A stretch of DNA of 64,000 bases from Zhihengliuella salsuginis (GTDB lineage Bacteria > Actinomycetota > Actinomycetes > Actinomycetales > Micrococcaceae): contig NZ_BMXK01000010.1 in NCBI RefSeq assembly GCF_014651715.1, forward strand, positions 1 through 64,000, written 5' to 3'. Shown one piece after another: positions 24,449 through 32,965 of the stretch (positions are counted from its first letter, which is position 1; each line of letters starts with the position of its first letter). Below the pieces are notes generated by a model that saw only the letters and a list, made by a program, of their open reading frames with translations, searched no databases and was not told the DNA's origin. A program made the translations under genes and the position numbers.

Positions 24449-25858
24449 TCAGGAGGTGCGGGCTGCGGCGTCGATCAGGTCCGCGCGGGTCAGGAGGCCG
24501 ACCACGTCGCCGTCGAGCGTGACGACGGCGGCCGGTTCAGTGGACAACGCCGTCCGGGCGGCGTCGATTCCCTGCCGGGCGCCGAGCATGACCGGGAGCG
24601 CCTCCACATGCTCGCCCACGGGGGCGTCCAGGGGCGCTGCGCCGGAGAGGACGGCCTCGGAGAGCCCGCGGTCGGAGACGATGCCGGCGACCTCGCCCAG
24701 GCGCACGGCCGTGACCGGCCCCCCGGGCACGGCGGAGAGGACGGCCAAGGCCGGAAGCCCCGTGGACCGGAGCGCGGCGAGCGCCTCGCGCACGGTGGCC
24801 GTCGCCGGAACGTGCGCGATCTCCCGCCGGCCGGAGCCGCCGGCGAGCAGCGCGGAGACCTGCGCGGCACCGTCGTGCTGCGGTGCGGCCGCCGGCAGGA
24901 AGCCGTGGCGGGTCATCCACCCGTCGTTGAAGATCTTGGCGAGGTAGCCGCGGCCGCCGTCGGGCAGGATGACCACCACGACGTCGTCCTCGCTGAGGTT
25001 CTCGGCGGCGCGCAGGGCCGCCACAACCGCCATCCCGGACGAGCCGCCGACCAGCAGCCCCTCCTCCTCGGCGAGGCGCCGGGTCATCGCGAACGACTCG
25101 GCGTCGGTGACGGCCACGACCTCGTCGGCGACGGTCTTGTCGTAGTTGCCCGGCCACATGTCCTCGCCGACGCCCTCGACGAAGTAGGGGCGCCCGGTCC
25201 CGCCGGAGTAGACGGAGCCGTCGGGGTCGGCGCCGATGATCTTCACGGGGCCGGACTCGCGGTCGGCGGAGACGTCCTTGAGGTAGCGGCCGGTGCCGGT
25301 GATGGTGCCGCCCGTGCCGGCGCCGATCACGGCGTGGGTGACCTTCCCGTCGGTGTCGCGCCAGATCTCCGGGCCGGTCGATTCGTAGTGGCTCGCGGGC
25401 GCGGCCGGGTTGGAGAACTGGTCCGGCTTGTAGGCGCCGGGGATCTCGCGGCTCAGGCGGTCGGAGACGCCGTAATATGACTCGGGCGATTCCGGGGCCA
25501 CGGACGAGGCCGTGACGACCACTTCGGCGCCGTACGCGCGCAGCACGTCCCGTTTCTCCTCCCCGACTTTGTCCGGGGTGACGAAGACGGTCTTGTAGCC
25601 CTTCTGCTGCGCGACCATGGCCAGGCCCACGCCGGTGTTGCCGGACGTCGGCTCGACGACGGTGCCCCCGGCCGCGAGTTTCCCGGCTGCTTCCGCCTCT
25701 TCGATCATTTTCAGAGAGATGCGGTCTTTGATGGAGCCGCCGGGGTTCAGGTACTCGAGTTTGACGAGGACGGTGGCGCTGAGGCCTTCGGTGACCCGGT
25801 TGAGCTTGACCAGCGGGGTGTCGCCGATCAGGTCCAGGACGGAGTTGGCGTATTTCAT
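24449..25858 (-). CDS. cbs: Cystathionine beta-synthase
   Basis: 469 residues. The fold-type II PLP domain (about 1-320) has the cofactor lysine in NPGGSIKDRISL, the phosphate loop in EPTSGNTGVG, and GAGTGGTITGTGRYLK. A C-terminal tandem CBS (Bateman) module (about 340-465) is typical of beta-synthases and distinguishes it from CysK. It condenses serine with homocysteine to cystathionine, feeding the gamma-lyase encoded next. The frame extends upstream to 26887 but that would overlap the divergent glycosylase gene; the ATG at 25858, 7 nt after TACAGT, is the credible, leaderless start. Confidence 0.95.
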   Translation of the reverse strand: MKYANSVLDLIGDTPLVKLNRVTEGLSATVLVKLEYLNPGGSIKDRISLKMIEEAEAAGKLAAGGTVVEPTSGNTGVGLAMVAQQKGYKTVFVTPDKVGEEKRDVLRAYGAEVVVTASSVAPESPESYYGVSDRLSREIPGAYKPDQFSNPAAPASHYESTGPEIWRDTDGKVTHAVIGAGTGGTITGTGRYLKDVSADRESGPVKIIGADPDGSVYSGGTGRPYFVEGVGEDMWPGNYDKTVADEVVAVTDAESFAMTRRLAEEEGLLVGGSSGMAVVAALRAAENLSEDDVVVVILPDGGRGYLAKIFNDGWMTRHGFLPAAAPQHDGAAQVSALLAGGSGRREIAHVPATATVREALAALRSTGLPALAVLSAVPGGPVTAVRLGEVAGIVSDRGLSEAVLSGAAPLDAPVGEHVEALPVMLGARQGIDAARTALSTEPAAVVTLDGDVVGLLTRADLIDAAARTS

Positions 25859-25865
25859 GACTTCG

Positions 25866-25871
25866 ACTGTA
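25866..25871 (-). promoter_or_regulatory. -10 element of leaderless cbs promoter
   Basis: TACAGT on the minus strand, 7 nt before the ATG at 25858; no room for a ribosome site. Confidence 0.6.
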
Positions 25872-25994
25872 CCGGCGTAACGTGACGCACCATGAAGGAT
25901 TGTTAACGTGGGTTCATGCTGGGCGGTCGCCGGACGCATTCGGCACGACAGAGGCCGGGCCCGGGCACGCGAAACGAGCGCGACGGGAGGCATC

Positions 25995-27011
25995 ATGGAG
26001 TCCATGTCCACGCGCGCGATCACCCCGGATGCCGAGGGCGAATGGCGCCCCGCGGCAGCGTACTCGCTGGCGCAGACGCTCGGCGTGCTCCAGCGCGGAA
26101 CCCACGACCCGACGGTCCGCGTCGGCGACTCCTCGGCCTGGCTCTGCTTCCGGCACGACGGCGGCCCGGTCACCCTGCGCCTCGACCTCGCCCGGGACCC
26201 CGCTCCGGCCCACGGCGACCCCGCCCCGGCGCTGCTGCGCTGGCGGGCCTGGGGCGAGGGCGCGCAGCACGACGGGTTCGCGGACGCCGTCGTGCGGCTC
26301 GCGGGTGGGGCCGACGACTGGTCGGTCTTCGACGCCGGCGACTTCCCCGCCGCCCTGCCCCCGATCGTCCAGCGGGCCCGGCGCGCCCATCCGGGGCTGC
26401 GGCTGCCGGCCACGGGCCGCGTCTTCGACGCGCTCGTGCCGGTCGTCCTCGAGCAGAAGGTGACGACCATCGAGGCGCGCTTCGCCTGGCGGTACCTCGC
26501 CGGCCGGTTCGGGGACGCGCCCCCGTCGCCGGCTTCCGGACCCGGAGACTCCGTCCTGCCGGCGGGGCTGCGCCTGCCGCCCACGCCGGCGCAGATCCGC
26601 CGCATCCCCTCGTGGGAGTGGCACGCGGCGCGCGTTGACTCCGCCCGGAGCCGGACCCTGCTGCGCGCGGCCGAGTCGGCGGCCGGCCTGGACCGGCTGG
26701 CGCGGTCGACGCTGGACGACCGGCCCGGGCGGGCCCTGCAGTCGCTGCCCGGGATCGGCCCCTGGACCGCCGCCGAGGTGCTCCAGCGCAGCCACGGAGA
26801 CCCGGACTCGGTCTCCGTCGGCGACTTCCACCTGTCCGGCTTCGTCGGCGAGGCGCTCACCGGGAGCCGGACCGACGACGTAGGCATGCTGGACCTGCTG
26901 CGCCCGTGGCACGGGCACCGGCAGCGGGTCGTGAGGATGATCGCCGCCTCAGGGTTCCGGAAGCAGGCCCACGGCCCGCGGCTGGCACCACGCGACTACC
27001 GGAGGTTCTAG
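25995..27011 (+). CDS. DNA-3-methyladenine glycosylase II (AlkA-like)
   Basis: 338 residues of the HhH-GPD superfamily. The helix-hairpin-helix is LPGIGPWTAAEVL (about 250-262), and the catalytic aspartate is expected in VSVGDFHLSGFVG. The N-terminal ~100 residues form an AlkA-type beta domain. It excises alkylated purines from DNA to start base-excision repair. The ATG at 25995 is chosen for GGGAGG just upstream (4 nt gap); 26004 is an alternative. The frame is open back to a GTG at 25908 without a ribosome site. It is divergent from cbs and overlaps the convergent acyl-CoA synthetase gene by 4 nt. Confidence 0.87.
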   Translation: MESMSTRAITPDAEGEWRPAAAYSLAQTLGVLQRGTHDPTVRVGDSSAWLCFRHDGGPVTLRLDLARDPAPAHGDPAPALLRWRAWGEGAQHDGFADAVVRLAGGADDWSVFDAGDFPAALPPIVQRARRAHPGLRLPATGRVFDALVPVVLEQKVTTIEARFAWRYLAGRFGDAPPSPASGPGDSVLPAGLRLPPTPAQIRRIPSWEWHAARVDSARSRTLLRAAESAAGLDRLARSTLDDRPGRALQSLPGIGPWTAAEVLQRSHGDPDSVSVGDFHLSGFVGEALTGSRTDDVGMLDLLRPWHGHRQRVVRMIAASGFRKQAHGPRLAPRDYRRF

Positions 27012-28732
27012 GCCTCCCCGCCCTCGATCAGCCGGGATGCCTCGGCGCGCATCTCGACCTTGCGCACCTTGCCGGAGACGGTCATGGGGAAGCTGCTGCG
27101 GACCTGCACGTAGCGCGGGATCTTGTAGTGGGCGATCCGACCCGTGCAGTACTCGCGGACGTCGTCGACGGTCAGCGGTCCCACCCCCTCCTTGAGGATG
27201 ATGCAGGCCATGATCTCCTCGCCGTATTTCTCGTCGGGGACGCCGATGACCTGGACGTCCTGGACCGAGGGGTGCTGGTAGAGGAACTCCTCGATCTCGC
27301 GCGGGGAGATGTTCTCGCCGCCGCGGATGACCAGATCCTTGATGCGGCCCTCGATCCTGACGTAGCCGTCCGGGTCCATCGAAGCCAGGTCGCCGGTGTG
27401 CATCCAGCCGCCTTCGTCGATGGCCTCGGCGGTCTTCGCCCCGTCGTTCCAGTACCCCTGCATGACGGCGTAGCCGCGGGTGCAGAGCTCGCCCTGCTCG
27501 CCGCGGGCGACCACCGCTCCGTCCAGGGGGCTGACGATCTTGGACTCGAGGTGCGGCATCGTGCGCCCGACGGTCTGGGTGCGCCGCGCCAGCGAATCGT
27601 CGACGCGGGTCATGGTGGAGACCGGAGAAGTCTCGGTCATGCCGTAGCAGATGGCGACCTCGCTCATGTTCATCTCGCTGATGACCCGCTTCATGACCTC
27701 GACGGGGCAGGTCGAGCCGGCCATCACACCGGTGCGCAGGGTCGAGAGGTCGTAGTCGGCGAAGTCCGGCAGCGCCAGCTCGGCGATGAACATGGTCGGC
27801 ACGCCGTAGAGGCTCGTTCCGCCGTAGCGCTGAACGGCGGCCAGCGCCTCGTCGGCCTTGAACGCACGCCCCGGAACGACGGTCGAGGCGCCGTGCGAGA
27901 GCGCGGCCAGGTTGCCGATCACCATGCCGAAGCAGTGGAAGAACGGGACGGCGATGACGACCTTGTCCTGCCCCGTCTCGGAATCCGCGCCCGCGTAGGA
28001 GAGCAGAGAGCCGATGTGGAATCCGTTGTTGAGCAGGTTCCGGTGGGAGAGCGTCACGCCCTTGGGGAACCCCGTGGTGCCGGAGGTGTACTGCAGGTTG
28101 ATCGCGTCGTCCGGGGCCAGGGAGCCCAGTCTCCGGTCGAGGTCATCCGCGGAAACCTCTCCGGCCCGCTGGACCAGCGCGGCGAACGTCGACTCTCCCT
28201 GGCGGAGATCGCCGGCGCCGTCGTACCGGGCACCCGCGGCGGCAGCCATGTCGGGCAGGAGGACCACCTGCTCGAGCGACCCGGCCGCCTCGAGGACGCC
28301 GCGGGCCATGGCGGTAAAGTCGCTGCGCTCGTCGTCGGGTGCGGCGACGAGCATCTTCATCCCGCACTGGCCGACCACGAACTCCAGCTCGTGGCGGCGG
28401 TAGGCGGGGTTGATGTTGACCAGGATGGCCCCCATCTTGCTGGTCGCGTACTGCAGCAGCGTCCACTCTGCGCAGTTCGGGCTCCAGATGCCGACGCGGT
28501 CGCCGGCTTCGATCCCGGCCGCCATCAGGGCGCGCGCCAGCTCGTCGGTATCGCGGTCCATCTCGGCATACGTCCACGACCGCCCGGTCAGCGCCTCCTC
28601 CATCGCCACGGCGCCGGGCGTGCGGCCCGCGACCAGCCTGAAGTTGGCCCCGATCGTCTGTTCGAGGATCTCGACTCCGTCGCCGCCGGCGGTGTAGGAA
28701 TCGGTCGCGGTGAATGAATCCGTAAGGGTCAT
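27008..28732 (-). CDS. AMP-binding acyl-CoA synthetase (FadD-like)
   Basis: 574 residues of the ANL superfamily. The P-loop is YTSGTTGFPKGVTLSH (about 214-229), the adenylate motif YGMTETSP, the hinge GWMHTGDLASMD, and the C-terminal catalytic lysine segment MTVSGKVRKVEM. It activates a fatty or other carboxylic acid to its CoA thioester in the cytoplasm. The length and motifs resemble medium/long-chain FadD3/AcsM-like enzymes; chain length cannot be read. GGGAG lies 6 nt before the ATG. A palindrome overlaps its -35, suggesting repression by a TetR-type regulator. Confidence 0.9.
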   Translation of the reverse strand: MTLTDSFTATDSYTAGGDGVEILEQTIGANFRLVAGRTPGAVAMEEALTGRSWTYAEMDRDTDELARALMAAGIEAGDRVGIWSPNCAEWTLLQYATSKMGAILVNINPAYRRHELEFVVGQCGMKMLVAAPDDERSDFTAMARGVLEAAGSLEQVVLLPDMAAAAGARYDGAGDLRQGESTFAALVQRAGEVSADDLDRRLGSLAPDDAINLQYTSGTTGFPKGVTLSHRNLLNNGFHIGSLLSYAGADSETGQDKVVIAVPFFHCFGMVIGNLAALSHGASTVVPGRAFKADEALAAVQRYGGTSLYGVPTMFIAELALPDFADYDLSTLRTGVMAGSTCPVEVMKRVISEMNMSEVAICYGMTETSPVSTMTRVDDSLARRTQTVGRTMPHLESKIVSPLDGAVVARGEQGELCTRGYAVMQGYWNDGAKTAEAIDEGGWMHTGDLASMDPDGYVRIEGRIKDLVIRGGENISPREIEEFLYQHPSVQDVQVIGVPDEKYGEEIMACIILKEGVGPLTVDDVREYCTGRIAHYKIPRYVQVRSSFPMTVSGKVRKVEMRAEASRLIEGGEA

Positions 28733-28770
28733 CTGTGGCTCCCTGGTGCTGACATCCGTCTGTGATCTAG

Positions 28771-28799
28771 ACCATACAACGCAAAAGGTGAATGGTCAT
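28771..28799 (-). promoter_or_regulatory. Promoter of the acyl-CoA synthetase gene
   Basis: On the minus strand, ATGACC (28799-28794) and TATGGT (28776-28771) with a 17-bp spacer, about 40 nt before the start codon. The -35 lies inside the palindrome at 28788-28803. Confidence 0.5.
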
Positions 28800-28803
28800 T
28801 AAC
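28788..28803. promoter_or_regulatory. Palindromic operator over the acyl-CoA synthetase -35
   Basis: GTGAATGGTCATTAAC is palindromic except for one pair and the 2-bp centre (GTKAATG-GT-CATTMAC). It resembles TetR-type fatty-acid regulator sites built on AATG/CATT. It overlaps the -35 box, so binding would repress. Confidence 0.5.
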
Positions 28804-28870
28804 GTGACTGATGCCACACCGGGGAGCGGCGCTTCCGCCCGCCTATCGGGCGCCGTGGATCACCGCGGTA

Positions 28871-29254
28871 CTAGTCACCCTTGGTTTCGGTGCCTGCCTC
28901 CTGTGCGGCGACCTGGGCGTGCACCTCGTCCATGTCGAGCGCCTTGACGGCGTCGACCAGCTCGGCCAGCTGCGGCGCGCCGACCGCGCCGGGCTGCGAG
29001 TACACGAGGACCTTCTGCCGGAACGCCATCAGCGTCGGGATCGAGGTGATGCCGGCCGCGGCGGCCAGGGAGCGCTCCGCCTCGGTGTCGACCTTCGCGA
29101 AGGCGATGTCCGGGTGCTGCTCGGAGACCTGCTGGTAGACGGGCGCGAACTGCTTGCACGGTCCGCACCAGTCGGCCCAGAAATCGACGAGGACGATCTC
29201 GTTGTCCTCGAGCGTCTGAGGGAAGTCTGCTTCGGTGATATCTACGGTAGCCAT
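28871..29254 (-). CDS. trxA: Thioredoxin
   Basis: 127 residues. The redox site WCGPCK (about 29-34) follows the conserved IVLVDFWAD strand. The cis-proline is in GITSIPTLMAF, and the KVDTEAE segment is typical. It is a cytoplasmic dithiol reductant; a ~15-residue polar C-terminal tail extends past the usual thioredoxin end. The start is the ATG at 29254: TACCGT lies 6 nt upstream, so the mRNA is probably leaderless. The longer frame to 29341 is not supported. Confidence 0.93.
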   Translation of the reverse strand: MATVDITEADFPQTLEDNEIVLVDFWADWCGPCKQFAPVYQQVSEQHPDIAFAKVDTEAERSLAAAAGITSIPTLMAFRQKVLVYSQPGAVGAPQLAELVDAVKALDMDEVHAQVAAQEAGTETKGD

Positions 29255-29260
29255 CCCCCC

Positions 29261-29266
29261 ACGGTA
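29261..29266 (-). promoter_or_regulatory. -10 element of leaderless thioredoxin promoter
   Basis: TACCGT on the minus strand, then GGGGGG and the ATG at 29254. The G run touches the start codon, too close for a ribosome site. Confidence 0.5.
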
Positions 29267-29425
29267 ACCGGATCGACCTGCCCACGGCCCCGTCCTTCGC
29301 CGAGAGGTGAACAACCCGGACCGGATGCCCCGGTTATCCACAGATCGGCCCGCCCCGGTTCCGGCGGGCCCGATCCGCGCATAGCGTCCTCAAGGTACCG
29401 ACCGGAACCGAACCAGGAGGGCCCA

Positions 29426-29830
29426 ATGCCGCGGTGTTCACTGCTGATGATCTTCGAAGACCTCCCCCTGCCCGAGGCGGTGGGCCGCTGCGCCGATCTG
29501 GCCGACGAGTTCCGGCGCGAGTCGCCGTTCGCGCCGAGCGTGTCACGGCAAGAGCTCTACGCCGTCGGGGCGGCCGGTCGCATCCAGGCGAAGATCAGGC
29601 CGCCGCACCCCCTCGTCCCCCGGGACGCGGCCGCGACGGAGCTCGGTTCCGTGCACGCGATCTGGGCCCGGGGACGGTGGCAGACGCCGGACAAGTGCCG
29701 GCCGGCGCCGCCCGATGACAACGGGGCATCGGCCTGGCAGTGGGCGCACTACGATGCAGTGATGAACGCCACCCCGACGGCGTGGATGGTCTTGTGGGAT
29801 CTGGAGCTCGCCGGGGAGCTGGCCGCATGA
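29426..29830 (+). CDS. Hypothetical protein (134 aa)
   Basis: Soluble, helical-looking N-terminal half (LPEAVGRCADLADEFRRE), then a basic, proline-rich middle (KIRPPHPLVPRD) and a tryptophan-rich C-terminus (SAWQWAHYDAV, TAWMVLWDLEL). No known family or catalytic motif recognised. AGGAGG lies 5 nt before the ATG and TAGCGT at 29382-29387 is a plausible -10, so expression looks real. Five of its tryptophans fall in the C-terminal two thirds, which may suggest a ligand-binding pocket, but no function is proposed. It stands alone between trxA (divergent) and tRNA-Tyr (convergent). Confidence 0.6.
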   Translation: MPRCSLLMIFEDLPLPEAVGRCADLADEFRRESPFAPSVSRQELYAVGAAGRIQAKIRPPHPLVPRDAAATELGSVHAIWARGRWQTPDKCRPAPPDDNGASAWQWAHYDAVMNATPTAWMVLWDLELAGELAA

Positions 29831-29844
29831 GGACCGGGCATGCA

Positions 29845-29888
29845 AGAAGGGCCCGAACTCCTCGATTTCGAGGAACTCGGACCCTTCT
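29845..29888 (-). terminator. Terminator of tRNA-Tyr, also facing the 29426 gene
   Basis: Two 21-nt arms complementary except for three positions, with a 2-nt loop, 7 nt beyond the tRNA 3' end. It lies between convergent genes and could serve both. Confidence 0.65.
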
Positions 29889-29895
29889 CGTTCGG

Positions 29896-29977
29896 TGGCA
29901 GATGAGGGATTCGAACCCCCGTAGGCATTGCCAGCTGATTTACAGTCAGCCCCCTTTGGCCGCTCGGGTAATCTGCC
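29896..29977 (-). tRNA. tRNA-Tyr (GTA)
   Basis: 82 nt, class II with a long variable arm, no encoded CCA. The acceptor GGCAGAT pairs with ATCTGCC and the discriminator is A. The anticodon stem CTGA/TCAG encloses loop CTGTAAA, giving GTA. The T arm contains GGGGTTCGAATCCC. A TAGAGT -10 hexamer lies upstream at 30009-30004, and a 6-bp inverted repeat (29981-29996) sits just before the mature 5' end. Confidence 0.92.
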
Positions 29978-30090
29978 GAACGTTCCCATCGGAACGAGAA
30001 AACACTCTACAGAACTTTCTACCGAGAATCGAATCGGGTGCTTCCCGGTAGGCTGGGAGGCAGACATCAACCAACCCGGGAGGTATATCG

Positions 30091-30579
30091 ATGGCCAGCG
30101 ATTCTACGTTCGACGTCGTCAGCAAGGTCGACAAGCAGGAGGTCTCGAACGCGCTCATCCAGGCGCAGAAGGAGATCGCACAGCGCTACGACTTCAAGGG
30201 CGTCGGCGCGGAGATCGACTACAGCGGCGAGACGATCCTGCTGAAGGCGTCCACCGAGGAGCGCGTCAACACGGTGCTCGACGTCTTCCAGTCCAAGCTC
30301 GTCAAGCGCGGCATCTCGCTCAAGTCCCTCGACGCCGGCGAGCCGTACGCGTCCGGCAAGGAGTACCGCCTGGAGGCCTCCATCAAGGAGGGCATCGCCC
30401 AGGACGTGGCGAAGAAGATCAACAAGCTGATCCGCGACGAGGCACCCAAGGGCGTCAAGTCGTCCATCCAGGGCGACGAGCTCCGCGTCTCCTCCAAGTC
30501 GCGCGACGACCTGCAGGCGACCATGACCCTGCTCAAGGGCTTCGACGAGGCGGATCTGCAGTTCGTGAACCTGCGCTAG
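30091..30579 (+). CDS. YajQ-family nucleotide-binding protein
   Basis: 162 residues, the usual length for YajQ. The N-terminal [20 protein letters not shown] and AQRYDFKG segments and the C-terminal [14 protein letters not shown] ending are diagnostic. The fold is two RNA-recognition-like domains. A Xanthomonas member binds cyclic di-GMP and acts as a transcription co-regulator; whether that holds in actinobacteria is not known. GGGAGG lies 7 nt before the ATG, and TAGGCT at 30049-30054 is the likely -10. Monocistronic, ended by the hairpin at 30597. Confidence 0.93.
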   Translation: MASDSTFDVVSKVDKQEVSNALIQAQKEIAQRYDFKGVGAEIDYSGETILLKASTEERVNTVLDVFQSKLVKRGISLKSLDAGEPYASGKEYRLEASIKEGIAQDVAKKINKLIRDEAPKGVKSSIQGDELRVSSKSRDDLQATMTLLKGFDEADLQFVNLR

Positions 30580-30596
30580 GTTCCGCAGCAGCCCGT

Positions 30597-30642
30597 ACGA
30601 CGACGGCCGGTGACGCACTCGCGCGTCACCGGCCTTCGTCGT
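30597..30642. terminator. Bidirectional terminator between yajQ and htpX
   Basis: 20-nt arms with one mismatch and a 6-nt loop, lying in the 70-nt gap between two convergent genes. Confidence 0.85.
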
Positions 30643-30649
30643 CCCCGGG

Positions 30650-31519
30650 TCAGTGCCCGAGCGGGCGTCCGGCCATCCGCTCGAGCCGGGCGATGCGGTC
30701 GTCCATCGGCGGGTGCGTGGCGAAGAGCTTCTTGGCGCCGCCCAGGAACGGGTTGGCGATCATCAGGTGCGACGTGTTGACCAGCCGCTGCTCCTCGGGC
30801 AGCGGGGCCCGCTGCACGCCTGTCTCGAGCTTGCGCAGCGCGGCGGCCAGGGCGAGCGGGTCGCCCGTCAGCTGGGCGCCGTCCTCGTCGGCGTCGTACT
30901 CGCGGGTGCGGCTGACGGCCATCTGGATCAGGGACGCGGCCAGCGGTGCCAGCAGCGCCATGGCGATCATCGCGATCGGATTCGCGTTGCGCCGGTCCCC
31001 GCCGCCGAAGAACAACATGAACTGGGCCACGGCCGTCACCACGCCGGCCACGGCGGCCGCCACGGAGGACGTGAGGATGTCGCGGTTGTAGACGTGCATG
31101 AGCTCGTGCCCGAGCACGCCGCGCAGCTCGCGTTCGCTGAGCAGCTGCAGGATGCCCTCCGTGCAGCAGACGGCCGCGTTCTCCGGGTTCCGCCCCGTGG
31201 CGAACGCGTTCGGCGCCATGGTCGGCGACACGTAGAGCCGCGGCATGGGCTTCTGGGCGGTGATCGAGAGCTCGCGGACGATCCGGTACATCTGCGGCTG
31301 CTGCGCCTCCGTCACCGGGTACGCCTGCATCGACCGGATCGCGATCTTGTCCGAGTTCCAGTAGCCGTAGGCCGTGGTCCCGACGCCGAACAGGGCGAAC
31401 AGCCAAATGAACATCGACTGCCCGGTGCCGGAGGCGATGAGCGAGCCGATGAGCAGGAGCAGGCCGAACAGGGCCCCGAGCAGGAGCGCCGTCTTCAGTC
31501 CGTTGTTGTGATTGTGCAC
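30650..31519 (-). CDS. htpX: Zinc metalloprotease HtpX
   Basis: 289 residues, membrane-bound M48 peptidase. Two N-terminal helices (about 8-27 and 32-50) precede the zinc site HELMH in [12 protein letters not shown] (about 131-142), then two more helices, and the third zinc ligand is expected in TREYDADE. The C-terminal [14 protein letters not shown] is typical. HtpX degrades misfolded membrane proteins on the cytoplasmic face. The GTG start lies 6 nt after TAAGAT, so the mRNA is probably leaderless. Confidence 0.94.
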   Translation of the reverse strand: MHNHNNGLKTALLLGALFGLLLLIGSLIASGTGQSMFIWLFALFGVGTTAYGYWNSDKIAIRSMQAYPVTEAQQPQMYRIVRELSITAQKPMPRLYVSPTMAPNAFATGRNPENAAVCCTEGILQLLSERELRGVLGHELMHVYNRDILTSSVAAAVAGVVTAVAQFMLFFGGGDRRNANPIAMIAMALLAPLAASLIQMAVSRTREYDADEDGAQLTGDPLALAAALRKLETGVQRAPLPEEQRLVNTSHLMIANPFLGGAKKLFATHPPMDDRIARLERMAGRPLGH

Positions 31520-31525
31520 GCTGTC

Positions 31526-31531
31526 ATCTTA
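31526..31531 (-). promoter_or_regulatory. -10 element of leaderless htpX promoter
   Basis: TAAGAT on the minus strand, 6 nt before the GTG at 31519. Confidence 0.6.
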
Positions 31532-31613
31532 CCGGCGGATCGCGCCTGCGGGGCGACGATTCACCCACGGCGCAGAGCATGCACACCAACCCCACAGGAT
31601 CCGCCCAGCGCGG

Positions 31614-32939
31614 TCACGGGGTGGGGTTGCGGGCGTCGTAGCGCATGAAGGACGGCAGCCAGCGGACCAGAACGGTGGCCAGCACCACGCACAGGGCGCC
31701 GCCGCCGATCATGACCCAGGCCTCGCCGGCCAGCCCCGCGGCCCCGCCGGCGACCATCTCGCCGACGCGCGGGCCGCCGGCGACGACCACGATGAAAACG
31801 CCCTGGAGCCGCCCGCGCAGGTGGTCGGGCGTGGCCGACTGCAGGATGGTGTTGCGGAAGACGCCGCTGACGGAGTCGGCGACGCCGGCCAGCGCCATGA
31901 AGGCGGCGGCCGGCCACAGCCAGTCACCGGCCCCGCCTCCGTCCGACAGCGGATCCCGGGACGCGAGGAAGACGACGACGCCGAACCCGCCGACGCACAG
32001 CCCCCACGCCACGACGGACGCGTAGACGGCCGCCCCGTGGCGGTTGATCCGCGTCAGCGGGCCCGAGAAGAGACCGGTCAGGAAGGCGCCGAGCGCCGTC
32101 GCCGCGAGCAGGACGCCGACGGTGGTCTCCCCGCCGCCGATGAGCACCGCGCCGATCGCCGGCAGCAGGGCGCGCGGTGCCGCGGTGATCATCGCGACCA
32201 GGTCGATCAGGAACGTCATGCGCACGTTCGGCTTGGTGGCGAGGAACCGGAAGCCCTCCCCCACCGACGCCAGACCGACGCGTCGACGGCGGGGCGCGGC
32301 CGCCGTCGTACCCGCCTCCCCGGCGTCCGCCGCGGGCTGCGCGACCGGCAGCGGCGGGAGCCGGAAAACCGCCCACAGGGCGGCCAGATAGGTGACGACG
32401 TCCACGGTGTAGGTCCACGCGTAGCCGACCGTGGCCACCAGGACGCCCCCGAGCAGCGGGCCGACCATCATGGCCACACCGAAGGTGACCATGTTCAGGG
32501 CGTTGGCGGCCGGCAGGAGCCGGGTGCCGACGAGGGCGGGGATGATCGCGCCGCGGGTCGGCTGGTTGATGCCGCCGGCCCCCGAATGGACCGCGATCAG
32601 CCCGTAGAGCACCCAGACGTTCTCGACGCCGGCCCAGGCCTGGGCGGCGATGGCCGCGGTCGCGCCCCACAACACGGCGGAGGAGGCGAGGGCGACCCTG
32701 CGGCGGTCGAAGTGGTCGGCGACGGCGCCCCCGTAGAGGCCCGCGACGACCAGCGGGACCACCGCGAAGGCCCCCAGCAGGCCGACGTGGAAGCTGGACC
32801 CGGTGAGTTTGTAGACCTCGAGGCTGACCGCGACGAGCGTGAGCTGGCTGCCGACCGCCGAGAGCGCGTTCCCGATCCAGAGCCGGCGGAACGCCGGGCT
32901 GACCTTCAGCGGCGTGAGGTCGGCGAGGAATCGGGGCAC
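31614..32939 (-). CDS. MFS transporter (EntS/macrolide-efflux-like)
   Basis: 441 residues, about 12 transmembrane helices. The N-terminal half starts LWIGNALSAVGSQLTLVAVS and has the MFS signature loop GGAVADHFDRRRVAL after helix 2. A charged cytoplasmic loop (AAAPRRRRVGLASVGEGFRF) splits the halves. Such proteins export siderophores, macrolides or related compounds with proton exchange; the substrate is unknown. The GTG start lies 6 nt after TAGACT, so it can be transcribed as a leaderless mRNA, though it also follows the DUF368 gene by 26 nt. Confidence 0.85.
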   Translation of the reverse strand: MPRFLADLTPLKVSPAFRRLWIGNALSAVGSQLTLVAVSLEVYKLTGSSFHVGLLGAFAVVPLVVAGLYGGAVADHFDRRRVALASSAVLWGATAAIAAQAWAGVENVWVLYGLIAVHSGAGGINQPTRGAIIPALVGTRLLPAANALNMVTFGVAMMVGPLLGGVLVATVGYAWTYTVDVVTYLAALWAVFRLPPLPVAQPAADAGEAGTTAAAPRRRRVGLASVGEGFRFLATKPNVRMTFLIDLVAMITAAPRALLPAIGAVLIGGGETTVGVLLAATALGAFLTGLFSGPLTRINRHGAAVYASVVAWGLCVGGFGVVVFLASRDPLSDGGGAGDWLWPAAAFMALAGVADSVSGVFRNTILQSATPDHLRGRLQGVFIVVVAGGPRVGEMVAGGAAGLAGEAWVMIGGGALCVVLATVLVRWLPSFMRYDARNPTP

Positions 32940-32945
32940 AGACGC

Positions 32946-32951
32946 AGTCTA
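32946..32951 (-). promoter_or_regulatory. -10 element of leaderless MFS gene promoter
   Basis: TAGACT on the minus strand, 6 nt before the GTG at 32939, within the 26-nt gap after the DUF368 gene. Confidence 0.55.
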
Positions 32952-32965
32952 GTCGCCTGGGGCAA

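Noticed and set aside
24449-26887. 812-codon reading of the cystathionine beta-synthase frame
   Set aside because: The extra N-terminal 343 residues are antisense to the AlkA-like gene and lack any domain. The leaderless ATG at 25858 explains the true start.
29334-29342. Replication origin suggested by a DnaA box
   Set aside because: A single box with no AT-rich region and no dnaA, dnaN or rnpA nearby.
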